DNA of 64,000 nucleotides from Clavaria fumosa (Eukaryota; Basidiomycota; Agaricomycetes; Agaricales; Clavariaceae), in assembly GCA_951802425.1 (NCBI GenBank), contig OX637803.1, positions 2,232,001 to 2,296,000 of the forward strand, read 5' to 3'. Below, one piece after another: positions 37,803-48,826 of this stretch. The position numbers were made by a program, and so were the translations under genes. Positions within the stretch are counted from its first letter, which is position 1; each line of letters begins with the position of its first letter. Below the pieces are notes generated by a model. It ran no database searches, was not told the origin of the DNA, and was given only the letters and a program-made list of their open reading frames with translations.

Positions 37803-40017
37803 ATGTACCAAATATCCTCCAGTCCTCCCCTCCAGGTCGGAAGTGATTCCCCTTACGTTAGTTTACTCTCGCTCCCTCAGCCTTCCATTGCATTTAATCC
37901 ACCGACCCCTACTGTTAAGCGCAAACCCGGTCGTCCAAAAGGAAGCGGCAAGAAATACCCAGACGTGCCTCAATCCAGCACGTCAATCCCTCCAAAAACG
38001 AAACGTCCTGTAGGCAGGCCAAGAAAAGACGGTTTCCCAGCTGGATCGGGCGGCGCCCGTCAAAAACTTAGTCATGCAGCCGAACCAGCCATGTTCACCG
38101 CTCCTGCTGAATCAGATCCGTCTGCCCCGAATTCTGTCATGTTTGCCTACCCTCCCGGGGTATGTTACTCCGTGACACACCTGTCGCATCAATCACCCTC
38201 GCCCTGACGCGAGGCCTCGTTCCCTTTTCTCCAGCAAATCGTCTTCCCTTATGCAGTCACCCCAGGAAGGTCACAATATACCATGTGTGCTCCGCCGCAC
38301 ACTTCTCACCGGAGCAATGGCTCCGTGTCCCTGCTGCCTACCCTTCGTACGATGAACGAGGAAGACGAGTGGGCAGACCTCTCGCAGAGAAAACCTTCCC
38401 TCTTCCTAGATGCTCTCGTCCATGCTCTCGCTGCTCTGAACCCAGTATCTACTTCCCAGACGAGCCTCGAGGAGTCCTTCAAGTCACACCTTGTCTCACT
38501 CGCTCAGAAGAGTCCCCATCCTCTCCCATCGCTCTACTCGATCCTCAAAACATTCTGGCTTCCCTCTTCCCCAGCCTATTTCTCGCTCGCCGCGTCCACT
38601 CGCACCCCGCCGGAACACCGCTTCCTCTACTGGGACCCGCAGCCCCTCGTCATCAACGGGATCGCCTGCCCGTCCTGCTCCGCGCCACTCCTGAACCGCG
38701 AGCGCATCCGTTCCGGGCCGATCAAAGTGTACGACCTCGAGCGGCCCTTCTTCATCATCGGCTGCGAGTACGTGTGCACCTCGCTTCCCTGTGTCGCGCA
38801 GACCTCGCCGGGGGGCCGTTGCTTTGCGAGCACGGACGCCTCGGTCCTGCGTGCGCTTCCCGTGCGTCTCAGGGACGAGTTCCCCGCGCATCTGATGCAG
38901 GGGGCTGTGGACGCGGGCAGTGGCGCAGACGTGTGGTGCTGGAGGGCGATGGGCGTCTCGCGCGGCTTGTGGGACATGGTACGCGCCTGTCTACGAGTGG
39001 GTCTTGGGAGGGACGCGATTCTGTACGTCATCAAGAGCACTCAGCTAAGGATAAGTGATAGGAAGGGGAAGGCGGGAGAGGCGGGAGAGGCGGAGACTAG
39101 AGAGGGGGGAGAAGAGCAAGCGCAAGCGCAAGAGCGGGAGCATGGACAAGATGGGCTGCACTCTCTCGAAAGTGATCTCTCTGATCCGTCGCTGTTCATA
39201 GACGTCAGTCGTCCCGTTATTTGGCTCCCTTGTGCACAATGTACTGACGTGGATCGACGCTTCTATTCCCGGAAAGCCGGAGGATTACCGCAGGGCTTAC
39301 GTCGCCTCCGCAACCCCGACGACACTCTCAAGTTCACCGCTGCATCAGCTTGAGACAGGGGCGAGCAGCCCGCTCGTCTCGGCGGACTCGTCCAAGACTG
39401 TTGTTGCAGCAGTGGCCCTCGCCGCTGGAGAGCCAGCATTGTCACACCCTATGTTCAGTGGCTTTGCACAGGCTGCTATGTCGCCGTATCATTTCTACCC
39501 GACATATCCCTATCTCCACATGTCCTCGTCGACGAGTCCTGTACTCCCACACGCACACCATACGGGACAAATACAGCAGACTCAATCTGCGAGCGTCATG
39601 TCTCTGATGCCTCCGTCTACCTTACGGAACCCGCCAGCACCAGCACCAGCACTGCCGCTACTCTCATCCCCTTTGTCCCCTCACGAGCTAGGACCGCAGC
39701 TGGCGATCATCACGCCCGCCGAAACGTTGCAGCCCTCGCTGATGCCGGGGTCAAGGGTGGGGAGAGGCTCGGGCTCTGGGCCCTCTCTGTCTGCGACGAT
39801 GATGGGCCCGTTGAAGCGGCCGTACGACTCCGTCGCGACGATCGTCGAGCCTGCGCAAAAGCGGAGGCGGCACTGTTGCAAGTGCGGCTCGCAGGAGTGC
39901 AAAGGGAAGGGCGGGCGGTCGTTTTGCACGAACTGGTGTCAGGACTGCGGGAAGCTGGACTGTAGAGGGCGGAACAGTCGGCGACCGGACAAAACGTGTT
40001 CGGAGGCGTGGTCTTGA
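37803..40017 (+). CDS. AT-hook / DUF6729 nuclear protein
   Basis: Probable DNA-binding nuclear protein. Two AT-hooks lie near the N-terminus: KRKPGRPKGSGKK and KRPVGRPRKDG. After an intron (about 38.16-38.25 kb) comes QIVFPYAVTPGR, then a DUF6729-like domain with FLYWDPQPLVINGIACPSC, LLNRERIRSGPIKVYDLERP and FFIIGCEYVCTS, where cysteine pairs suggest zinc binding. A second intron (39241-39295) joins CAQ to WAYVASATPTT. A Pro/Ser/Ala-rich linker leads to a C-terminal cysteine cluster CCKCGSQECKGKGG, FCTNWCQDCGKLDC and PDKTC. The stop is at 40017. ATG at 37803 (MYQISSS) is a usable start, but upstream exons are possible. The function of DUF6729 is unknown. An acidic Glu/Gln-rich stretch at 39.06-39.14 kb is low complexity. 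Confidence 0.7.
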
Positions 40018-40702
40018 GGACATGGGTGGACACCTTTATATATACATATTTTGTTTTTGTTAGTGGAACAGAGCATATACAATACTTTTCACGAATCGTC
40101 CTCCCGACCTCCTTCTCCAAGTCTTGCCTTCTTGGAAGCTTGAGAAGGAGGACCACTATGGCATGATATGCCACCTCTCAGCTCATTGCCCACAGTGCCC
40201 ATGTGTACAATTGCCTGCAAGCATCCGATTTCCGAGCCGGAAGAGTGGCTTAGCTAATCAAAGCGATGAGCGCTTGTTTTCCGTCAATGTTCCGTACTAC
40301 GGAAGCGCCGTCTTGCGCCTTGCTTGACATTGCTTTGCACTTTGCACAGATATTTATAAAGTCTGCAATGGTAGAGGATGATCTAGTCATGGGATCAATC
40401 GGTTGAACACGGCTGGAAAAGCGAATGTCAGTCCCTGAACTACCCGACGGAAAAGAGTTCTATCACATGTCCATACCGTTATGGGAGAGATGCTGTAAAA
40501 CCGATCTTGCGTGCTCAGGGTCGATTAACCACTCGCCCTTAAGTCCCGCCAAGGAATACCGCATCATCCTCACCCGAACCCCGAGACTTGCCCTCGAGTT
40601 CCCATCACTGATCTTTTGATAGTTGTTCATCCTCGCCTATACCTCGAGGAAGTCCTGCAGTGCATTCCTAAAGTTCAAGCCCAATTGTCCTCAGCCCGCC
40701 CC
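40018..40702. other. Intergenic
   Basis: 685 bp. It begins with an AT-rich 3' end (TATATATACATATTTTG at about 40.04 kb) for the AT-hook gene and then holds the promoter of the kinase fusion gene. No gene seen. Confidence 0.5.
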
Positions 40703-43700
40703 ATGCCTCTCTTCAATATTACAGACAGATCTCACCCGCTCTGGCGCTTCAAGTTCTTGTTCCATCCTCACAGCGATAGTGATAGAGGCAACGAGCCGGG
40801 CCACAAGAAGAGGGGCTTCTTCTTCCCCTTTGCCCGCCGCAGTACTCCCCGTACATCCTCGTTCGCATCGTCATGCAACTGCACGGAGATAGTCGGCTCA
40901 TGCTGCTGTGGCATCAGCAGACGAGGTACTCTCTCGCGAAGCACTACAACAACGCTGTCAACACTGTCCACACTGCCTTCTCCGACATTTACCCTCGATC
41001 ATCAGCACTCGTTTCCACGGCGGCACGACTCATTGAATCGCGAGGACGAGCACTCTGCGTTTGCATTCCCGCCCACAGGCAGGGCGCCTGATCCCGCGCT
41101 TATCGTATCCTTCTCGTCGTCGGACGGGGGTGACCACTTGTCCAGCGCGTGCAAGGACCCCAGCGCCAAATTAGCCTTTGAGCCGTTTGGCGAGCCTAAG
41201 GAACTTGTAGACGAGCCCAAGAACATCGGTGTAGCCGCCAAGGAACACCCGCGGGTCTTGGATTTGACTTCGAAGATCACGAAGACAAGCCCGTTTCCCG
41301 TGGCCTACGGCGGATTCTCGGATATCTACACCGGAATGCTTGATGGCGACGTTTGCAGCCGGGACGGCGGAGGCCGGAATATGCTGCGCAAGGTAGACTT
41401 TAATATAACCATACACTTCCCACTTAGTATTGATTTGCCCGTTAGGTTGCTGTTAAAGTCTTGCGCGCCTTCGTCAAGGAGCATTTTGATCTTACACTTG
41501 CTATTAAGGTTTGTGTCTGCCACCCTTTCCGGTTTTGTGCTGATCTATCCTCTCAGCGTCTGATGCGTGAAGTGTCTGTTTGGCAACGCCTTCATCACCC
41601 AAATGTCGTGGAACTCTTTGGTATCTCGTATCACACTGGACGACCTGCTATGATTATGCCCTGGTACGAGAACGGCAGCGCAATTCAATATCTCAAAATG
41701 AACCCAAGTGTTGATAAGATGATGCTGGTATGTGCATCATTGGCTGGATAACACTCTCGTCTTGAAATATCTCATTATCTCAGCTGCGTTGCGTTGCACG
41801 AGGTCTATCATATTTGCATGCGTTGCATCCTCCGATTGTGCATGGAGATCTGAGAGGGGTGAGTCTCATACTCTTCTTCACATTTGGTCTCTTTCTCACC
41901 CGTTTTGGAAGACAAATGTCCTCATCACGAGTGAGGGTCACGCGGCACTTGCCGATTTTGGGTTGTCGCAGGTGCTTGAGGATCTCGTAGAGCCAGGTAC
42001 CATTTCTACAACTGCAGCAGGGTCTGTGAGATGGCAAGCACCAGAGATATTGATGAGGGACTCACTGGGTCCATATACAAGACTTCAACCGCCGTCTGAT
42101 GTCTGGTCCTTTGGATGCACTGCTGGAGAGGTCAGTGTTATTCTACTTCAATTTTTTTTGGCAACACAAGTCTGACAAGAGGGATAAAAGATCATATTCA
42201 ATGAAGTACCGTACCACTATCGCACCTCGGAGTTTCTGGCTGTCGGGGATATCATCTGTGGTGCCATACCATATCAGCAGAAAAAATTGGCTGCTGCCCA
42301 TGAGATGGAGGATTGGCTCTGGGCCTTACTTGAAAGGTGCTGGGTTGTGGATGCCGAGGCTAGACCCGACATGAGTCGTGTCAGTGCAGAGATTGAGGAG
42401 CACTTCAAGGCAGAGCTTGTTACTGCTCGTGTTGGAGCCCAACTGAGGCATGCCAATGATGCGATGGACAGACAGGGCATTTGGTGGGCTAAAGTCAAAA
42501 TAGGTCTGAGCCCGAGCCAGTCTCAGCATCTCTTGCCTTGCCCCTCACCCATGACACAAGACATGGACGGCAAAAACTTACCTCTGCCTTTGCCCAGCCT
42601 AATATTCACAGGGCAAGAGTCCTACCTTGAGAAACGCCCAAGATATTTTAGCCTGTGGGAGGGAGGGTCTCTCCCTAGACAGCACTGTCTCCGCGGAATG
42701 GGAGGTGTTGGCAAGACTCAGATCTGTGTTGGGACTCAGATCTGTCTGAATATCATGCAGGAAAATCCACAGAAGTGTGTCGACCGATCGCTTGATTACT
42801 CATCCTTGAACAGGTTCAGGCAAATCCTTTGGATTAATGCAACTAGTGCTGAAACAATCAAGCAACATATTGCTCATGATCCTGCTGCCCTCGCGGCTGG
42901 AGCTGAATGCGCTGTGCACTCAGTTCTGTCATGGATGTCCTGGATGACACAGGAGTGGTTAGGTATCTATGGTAATGCAAGTGGCCCTGGAACTGTGCTG
43001 AGATATATGCCTGCACATAACCGGGGCAACATACTATTCACCAGCTGGGGTCCGATCATGCATGGATCAGTGAATCCTCAGGACGCGATTGAAGTTGACC
43101 AGATGGAGGAGGAGGAGGATGTAATCCCCCTCCCTCTTGGAGCTGCTTGTTGCAACAAGACTGCTGATCAACGTAGGCAGACAGCATGCTCTGTTACCAT
43201 CAGGTACAGGTACACCGCTCCAGAGGTGTTGTATGATCCTTCATTGGAAACATTGAAGTATGGGCAAGCATGTTTTGATACATGGGAACTGCCATTTTCA
43301 GTAAGGGCATGTGGAGGGAGTGGGGGAGGGGATGCTCAGGCAGCTTCAAATGCATTTTTCATGCTACAGATGCTTCCCTTCTTTCATCATGAGAACATTC
43401 CAGATGAGATGATCAGAAATGCTGCCAAAGAAATGGCTTTGGGTGGTTCACAGGAGAGTGCTGCAACAAGTAGTCAGGAGCAGTTGCTCAGAAATTTAGT
43501 GCATTGGTCCAGCAAATTGCAGCCACAGCTTGACCGTGCAGGTGACCGGAATAAATTCATTTTTAGGAAAGCAGTTGAGGTGTTGATGCCATTTTCACTT
43601 GTGAGAAGCAGTAGCTCTGGAAGACTATACATACATCCAGTGGAATACTTATGGTGTCAAGACAGATGTTCTGAGATCCCAATTGAGGGGTTGAGCCCAT

Positions 43701-46234
43701 TTTCATTTGTGGGCAGTAGTGCCCCAGGAACACTATACTCTATGCATTCAATGGTGCATTGCTCTGGTCACAGATGCTCTGAGGCAGAGAAGAAGTCAAA
43801 AGTGAAATTTGGGAAGATGCTTTTGGGTCATTCAAGCACATTTGGGGAAAGTAACACTACAGTCACTGCTGCTCATCTAGAGCACCCATCTGCATTGGCA
43901 ATTACTGCCAATTTGGCAAGGACATATTCAGCACAGGGAAAGTACAATGAGGCAGAAGAGCTGGAATTACATGCTGAGGGTCATTCTGGTGGGGTCACAT
44001 CAGTGACATTTTCTTGGGATGGCACAAGGATAGCTTCAAAGTCTGATGACAGAACAGTAAAAGTGTTGGATGCAGGAACTGGGGGTTGTCTGTGGGTACT
44101 TGGGGGCCATTCTGATTACATTAGATCAGTGTCATTTTCTCCAGATTGTACAAGGATAGTTTCAGGGACTTTGGACCAGACAGTGAGACTGTGGGATGCA
44201 GTCACTGGTGTGCATCTGCAGACACTTAAAGGCCATTCTGGCTTGATGACATCAGTGTCATTCTCTCCAGATGGCACAAGGATAGTTTCAGGGTCTGATG
44301 ACAGGACAGTGAGAGTGTGGGATGCAGTCATTGATGCTCATCTGCAGACACTTGAGGGCCATCCTAATTGGGTCACATCAGTGCCATTCTCTCCAGATGG
44401 ACAAAGGATAGTGTCAGGGTCTTATGACAGGACAGTGAGGTTGTGGAATGCAGTCACTGGTGCTCATCTGCAGACACTTGAGGGCCATTCTGATTGGATT
44501 GGATCAGTGTCATTCTCTCCAGATGGAAAAAGGATAGTTTCAGGGTCTGATGACAGGACAGGGTCTAAAGGCAGGGGACTGAAAGCATGGAGTGCAGATC
44601 TTCATCAGTTACTGCTCACACACATCAACACCATGCACAAGCATGCACAAGGATATGAGAAGCTGGCATTAGCACTTGATGAGAATGTGTATTGGCATGA
44701 TGCAGAGCAGCCTTCATTGTGTGTACTGGAAAGTGGAAAGAGTGTATTTCAATTTGGAAATCCACATGTTCTGAGTAGCATGAACAGTTTGGAATACACA
44801 TATTCAAGTAAGGGTAAGAAGGATGAAGCAGAAGAGTTGCTGGTTCATGTAGCAGAAGCCAGGAAGGAATTGCTTGATAAAGAGCATCCAGACACTCTGA
44901 CAATCCTCAGAAATTTGGCATCCACATACTGCCATCAAGGAAAGTACAATGAGGTTGAGGAGCTGGAGTTACATGTGGAAACACAGAAGAGAGTGCTTGG
45001 TCCAGACCATCCATGGACTTTGACAAGCATTAGTGATTTAGCACCTACATGTTCTGCTTGGGGGAAGTATAACAGGGCAGAACTTCAGACCCACATGTTG
45101 AAAGCCTTGAAAAGAGTGCTTGGTCCAGAGCATCCATGCACTCTTACATGCAATGGAAATATGGCATTCACATACTATGCTCAAGGAAAGTACAATGAGG
45201 CAGAGGAGCTGAAGGTGCAGGTGATGGAGGCATGGAAGAGAGTGTTTGACCCTGAACATCCAGACACACTGGCAAGCATCAACAATTTGGCAATGATATA
45301 TCCATATCAAGGGAAGCATGAGGAGGCAGAAGAGCTGAATGTTCATGTCATGGAAACTTTGAAGAGGGTGCTTGTCCCAGAACATCCATCCACCCTGACA
45401 AGTATTAACAATCTGGCAATGACATATTTGGCTCAGGGGGAGCACAATGAAGCAGAGGAGCTTCAGGTTCATGTCATGGAAGCCAGTAAGAGAGTGCTTG
45501 GCCCAGAACATCCAGACACTCTGATAAGCATTAACAATTTGGCATCCACATATTCAGCTCAGGGGAAGCACAAAAAAGCAGAGGAGCTTCAGGTTCATGT
45601 CATGGAAGCCAGGAAGAGAGTGCTTGGCCCAGAACATCCATCCACTCTGATAAGCATTAACAATTTGGCAATGACATATTCAGCTCAGGGGAAGCACAAT
45701 GAAGCAGAGGAGCTTCAGGTTCATGTCATGGAAGCCAGGAACAGAGTGCTTGGCCCAGAACATCCATCCACTCTGACAAGCATTAACAATTTGGCAATGA
45801 CATATTCAGCTCAGGGGAAGCACAATGAAGCAGAGGAGCTTCAGGTTTATGTCATGGAAGCCAGCAAGAGAGTGCTTGGCCCAGAACATCCTGACACTCT
45901 GAAATACATTTGCAATTTTGCAATGATATATTCAACACAGGGGAAGTACAGTGAGGCAGAGGAGCTGGAGGTCCATGTCATGGAAGTCAGGAGGAGATTG
46001 CTTGGTCCAATGCATTCAGTCACTCTGAAAAGCATTAGTGGTTTGAAACACACATATTCAGTTCAGAGAAAGCATAGCCCAGGTCCTAGAAGCCAGGAAG
46101 AGAGTGCTTGTCCCAAAGCACAGGCATGGAAAATTGGACATATGCATACTCAGTACCATAGGGCAGAGGTACTGAAGACCTATGACATAGGACCTGAGAC
46201 AAGGTGTCATCCTCTCCAGATGACACAAGGCTAG
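40703..46234 (+). CDS. Kinase - NB-ARC - WD40 - TPR fusion (STAND/NLR-like)
   Basis: Six exons join in frame: 40703-41392, 41446-41508, 41557-41727, 41784-41858, 41912-42130 and 42191-46234. Every exon is a multiple of three, and the total is about 1753 residues. After a basic/Ser-rich leader comes a TKL-like kinase: GGFSDIYTG at about 203, VAVK lysine 234, VHGDLRGTN with Asp330, DFG Asp348 and WQAPE, all intact. A degraded NB-ARC follows. Walker A GMGGVGKTQ is kept (about 575). The Walker B position reads WLGIYGNAS, where relatives have acidic FDNAD. The sensor segment reads NILFTSW instead of TSR, and about 30 residues around the GxP region are missing. Five WD40 repeats of 42 aa (about 1002-1204) interrupt a TPR array. 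About eleven kinesin-light-chain-type TPRs of 42 aa follow (44.75-46.08 kb). Fungal NB-ARC/TPR proteins are thought to act in self/non-self signalling. The kinase could be the effector arm; this is inference. Confidence 0.8.
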
Positions 46235-47230
46235 TTCCAGCTTCACAATCCTTTGATAATTACTGCATGTGAAATTAGATGTCATTTATCAGAACTATGC
46301 TCATCTAGCATCAAGAGTATAGTTATAGTACTGAGGGGGTTGTGGCATTTTCTTGTAAAGCAGACCAAGTAGGTTCCTGCTAACTTATTCAGAAGGTCTT
46401 TGTTACATGAACCTCAAAATTTCAACTACCAAAGGTTTGGCAAGGAATTGTAATTTGCATGACTGAGAAAATTCTATCACTGTACACATACTTGTGACTA
46501 TGTGAGTAGCCTGTCCTGTCTTCAAAACAAGCCTAAATTTGTGTTCTGTATATCATAATATGAAACATCCTGTAAGGATGATGTGCAAATTTGTTTCATA
46601 CTGAGTGGTATGGTAATTTTTACATAGAATACATTGAACTATGTTTGGTTGTATGGGTTAAATCTGCCCTCTCTATGTTGCCCTTCAGACAAAGACTTGT
46701 CTGTGTGAGACAAATGTATCAGTCACAAATTAAATGGCATATAACTTACAGTAAAGGGACACAGGGGCAATAAACATGGAAAAGATAGTTCCAATTCTAG
46801 CATCATGCACATAAAATATTATTGGTAACAACTTGCCAAAGACTGAATGGAAGCAATGAATACATGTCAGGTCTATTTATGGCTTCTCATGCTACCCATG
46901 TGCAAGTTCAACTTCAGTAAGCCTTCAAGTTCCACTCACACTCACAAGAGACCTGAAATTGTGGGCAGCCCACCCTGGGCCTCTCCCTCAACAGGCTGCT
47001 CATTATGGATGCTCACCCAAAGCTTTGCAACAGGAGAAATCTGCCATCTCATGATGTGTCCCTCAATAGGTTCATTTGCACTCTCCGGTCTCTGTTTTTG
47101 TACTGGACAAAGGCACGCCATCTTCTTCAACTCCAACCAGTGCATGAGTTAGACTCCCCAAACCTTTCCAAATAGTCACTGAAAAGAAGATAAACCTGCA
47201 GAAGGTGCAGAAGTCTCATTCAGTATCCAG
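43230..47230. other. CpG-depleted island
   Basis: From about 43.23 kb, within the last exon of the fusion gene, to about 47.23 kb just before ARV1, CpG dinucleotides almost vanish while TpG and CpA abound. Flanking genes have ordinary CpG. 42.5-43.2 kb is transitional. The island covers the WD40 and TPR repeats and 1 kb of downstream non-coding DNA. Confidence 0.85.
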
Positions 47231-47279
47231 TGGGAGCGAAGGAGAGTGTGTATACTTGTCGCCCTCGCCAAAATACAGA
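46235..47279. other. CpG-poor non-coding stretch
   Basis: 1.05 kb downstream of the fusion gene, AT-rich and CpG-free up to about 47.23 kb. Only short frames without recognisable family features. It may be decayed repeat or transposon sequence. Confidence 0.45.
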
Positions 47280-48665
47280 TTACGGAATGCTGTATGCTAA
47301 CCAGACCTCACCAGCTTTTGTATTACCACCAACCCACTCACTCACAAGATTCGCTGCTCTAGTTTTGAAGCTCCAGCCGAAGAGAATGATGATTAATATA
47401 AAAATCGCATGACAGTCGAGTATGACTGAATATCAAAGGAATGAGTGATCATTTCGAGGAGGTAAGGTTACTCTGCACCTCTTAACCCAAAACCGGCTGA
47501 CATCCCCCCCATGACATTTCGTACAACCCACTCACGGTCAAGCCGATCCTCATCCCATATCTCCAACAGCTTGGCAATAAACGGGCGTGTAGATGAAGGC
47601 TCATCTCGGGCCCACAGATAGGCATAACGAACTCGAGCAGGCTCCACAACAGAAGTAGAGTCCGGACGCCAGATTGAGAAGAGATATAACAGAAAAAACT
47701 TGGTAAGCGAGGAATAGAAGATCGTAAGTGGTATTAAGGAATATCTGTAGGGCCAAGGATTAGTCACTGAGAGCGCGACTAAACATCCACAGCCCACCGA
47801 AATTCATCGCGGATTCCAGACATGGTGTGGGTGGAGTGGGGCTTGTAATCCCGAACCCAATTAAGAACTGTGAGGATGATGAAACTTCCGAACAGCACGC
47901 CGCTATGGAATGCGATAGTTTCTGACACCGGACTTGCGGTCACGATGAAGGACAAGAATGACAAGAATGTACAAACGTACCGGCAAGGCTACCGATGAGT
48001 GTGCGCAATATTTCCCGAATCGTGTCGTGCGTCCATGGGCCGACCTTCATGAGCTCAACGCGATCTGAATAGGAGTCAGAACAGGCGATTCGTTGTGGAG
48101 CATAACTTGGGTAGTACGGGAATGCGACCATCTGATGACTGGAGGGGAATTCATCACGCAAACTTTCAGCACCAAAATGCAAGACAGCGTACAAGCATCG
48201 AATGCGACAAGTACGCCGCCAAGTCGAAAGATTCGTAACCATCGTGCCTACGCTAAATTGTTTGATATTTCACGAACTGATAGGAATCTATGAACTTACG
48301 CGCTCTCTTTCGTTTTCGGGGCGTTTGACTTCCGATCTTCCATTTGACGAGGGTAGGTTCTCTTTCACATCACTAGCTCCGCCCACAACCTTCCTTGGGT
48401 CAGTTCCTCGGTTGTAAAGCAGGTGCCGGTAGACCCCACGCTTCAGTAAGATAAGATCCAGGACTAGAAGCAGCGCGTCATGCTCGACATAGGGATCCGC
48501 AAATTTTTTGCACTCCTGCTATCAATCCATGAATGCAATCAACCTAATCTCGAGACTCGCAAAAGATAAGAGACAAACACATTGTTCCAGCCTAAGATTA
48601 CGCGCAGACTCGTAGACTGTGTAAAGGTATGGTATGGAATGAGTGCAGTTCGTGCAAATAGGCAT
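47280..48665 (-). CDS. ARV1: ARV1 sterol/lipid homeostasis protein
   Basis: Arv1 is an ER membrane protein needed for sterol distribution and GPI-anchor/sphingolipid balance. Exon 1 reads MPICTNCTHSIPYLYTVYES, then ARNLRLEQC. Splicing at GATAG|CAG gives CQEC, completing the CxxC...CxxC zinc ribbon. The ARV1 signature follows: KKFADPYVEHDALLLVLDL and ILLKRGVYRHLLYNRG. Membrane segments include SGVLFGSFIILTVLNWV and SLIPLTIFYSSLTKFFLLYL. Later comes REWVVRNVMGGMSAGFGLR. The last exon, VILDCHAIFILIIILFGWSF to EVWLAYSIP, stops at 47280. It is divergent from beta-tubulin, with 161 bp between starts. Its 3' end lies about 50 bp from the edge of the CpG-depleted island, yet its own CpG content is normal. 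Confidence 0.9.
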
Positions 48666-48826
48666 CTTCAAGTTCAAAGGCTCAGCGCGAAGCCGCGGCC
48701 GCGTGACATCCCTGGCGAATCACGTGATAAACTGCCCAGGACAGCATTGAAATTCGCGTGTGCGCCACTGCGCCTCGCGCCAATCCCCTCGTCCACCTCA
48801 GACCTGTACAACGTCAACGCGCTCGC
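48666..48826. promoter_or_regulatory. Bidirectional promoter ARV1 / beta-tubulin with CACGTG site
   Basis: The 161 bp between divergent start codons hold a perfect TCACGTGA palindrome at 48720-48727, the same octamer found upstream of SVF1. Shared regulation is inference. Confidence 0.55.

Noticed and set aside
42287..46234. Fusion gene as an assembly chimera of a kinase gene and a STAND gene
   Set aside because: The last exon runs from the kinase C-lobe (ERCWVVDAEARPDMS) through the NB-ARC without a break or repeat boundary. It remains worth checking with reads, so it is kept as a real gene with stated uncertainty.
44116..46285. Antisense open frames opposite the WD40/TPR repeats
   Set aside because: They are by-products of the 126-bp periodicity on the coding strand.
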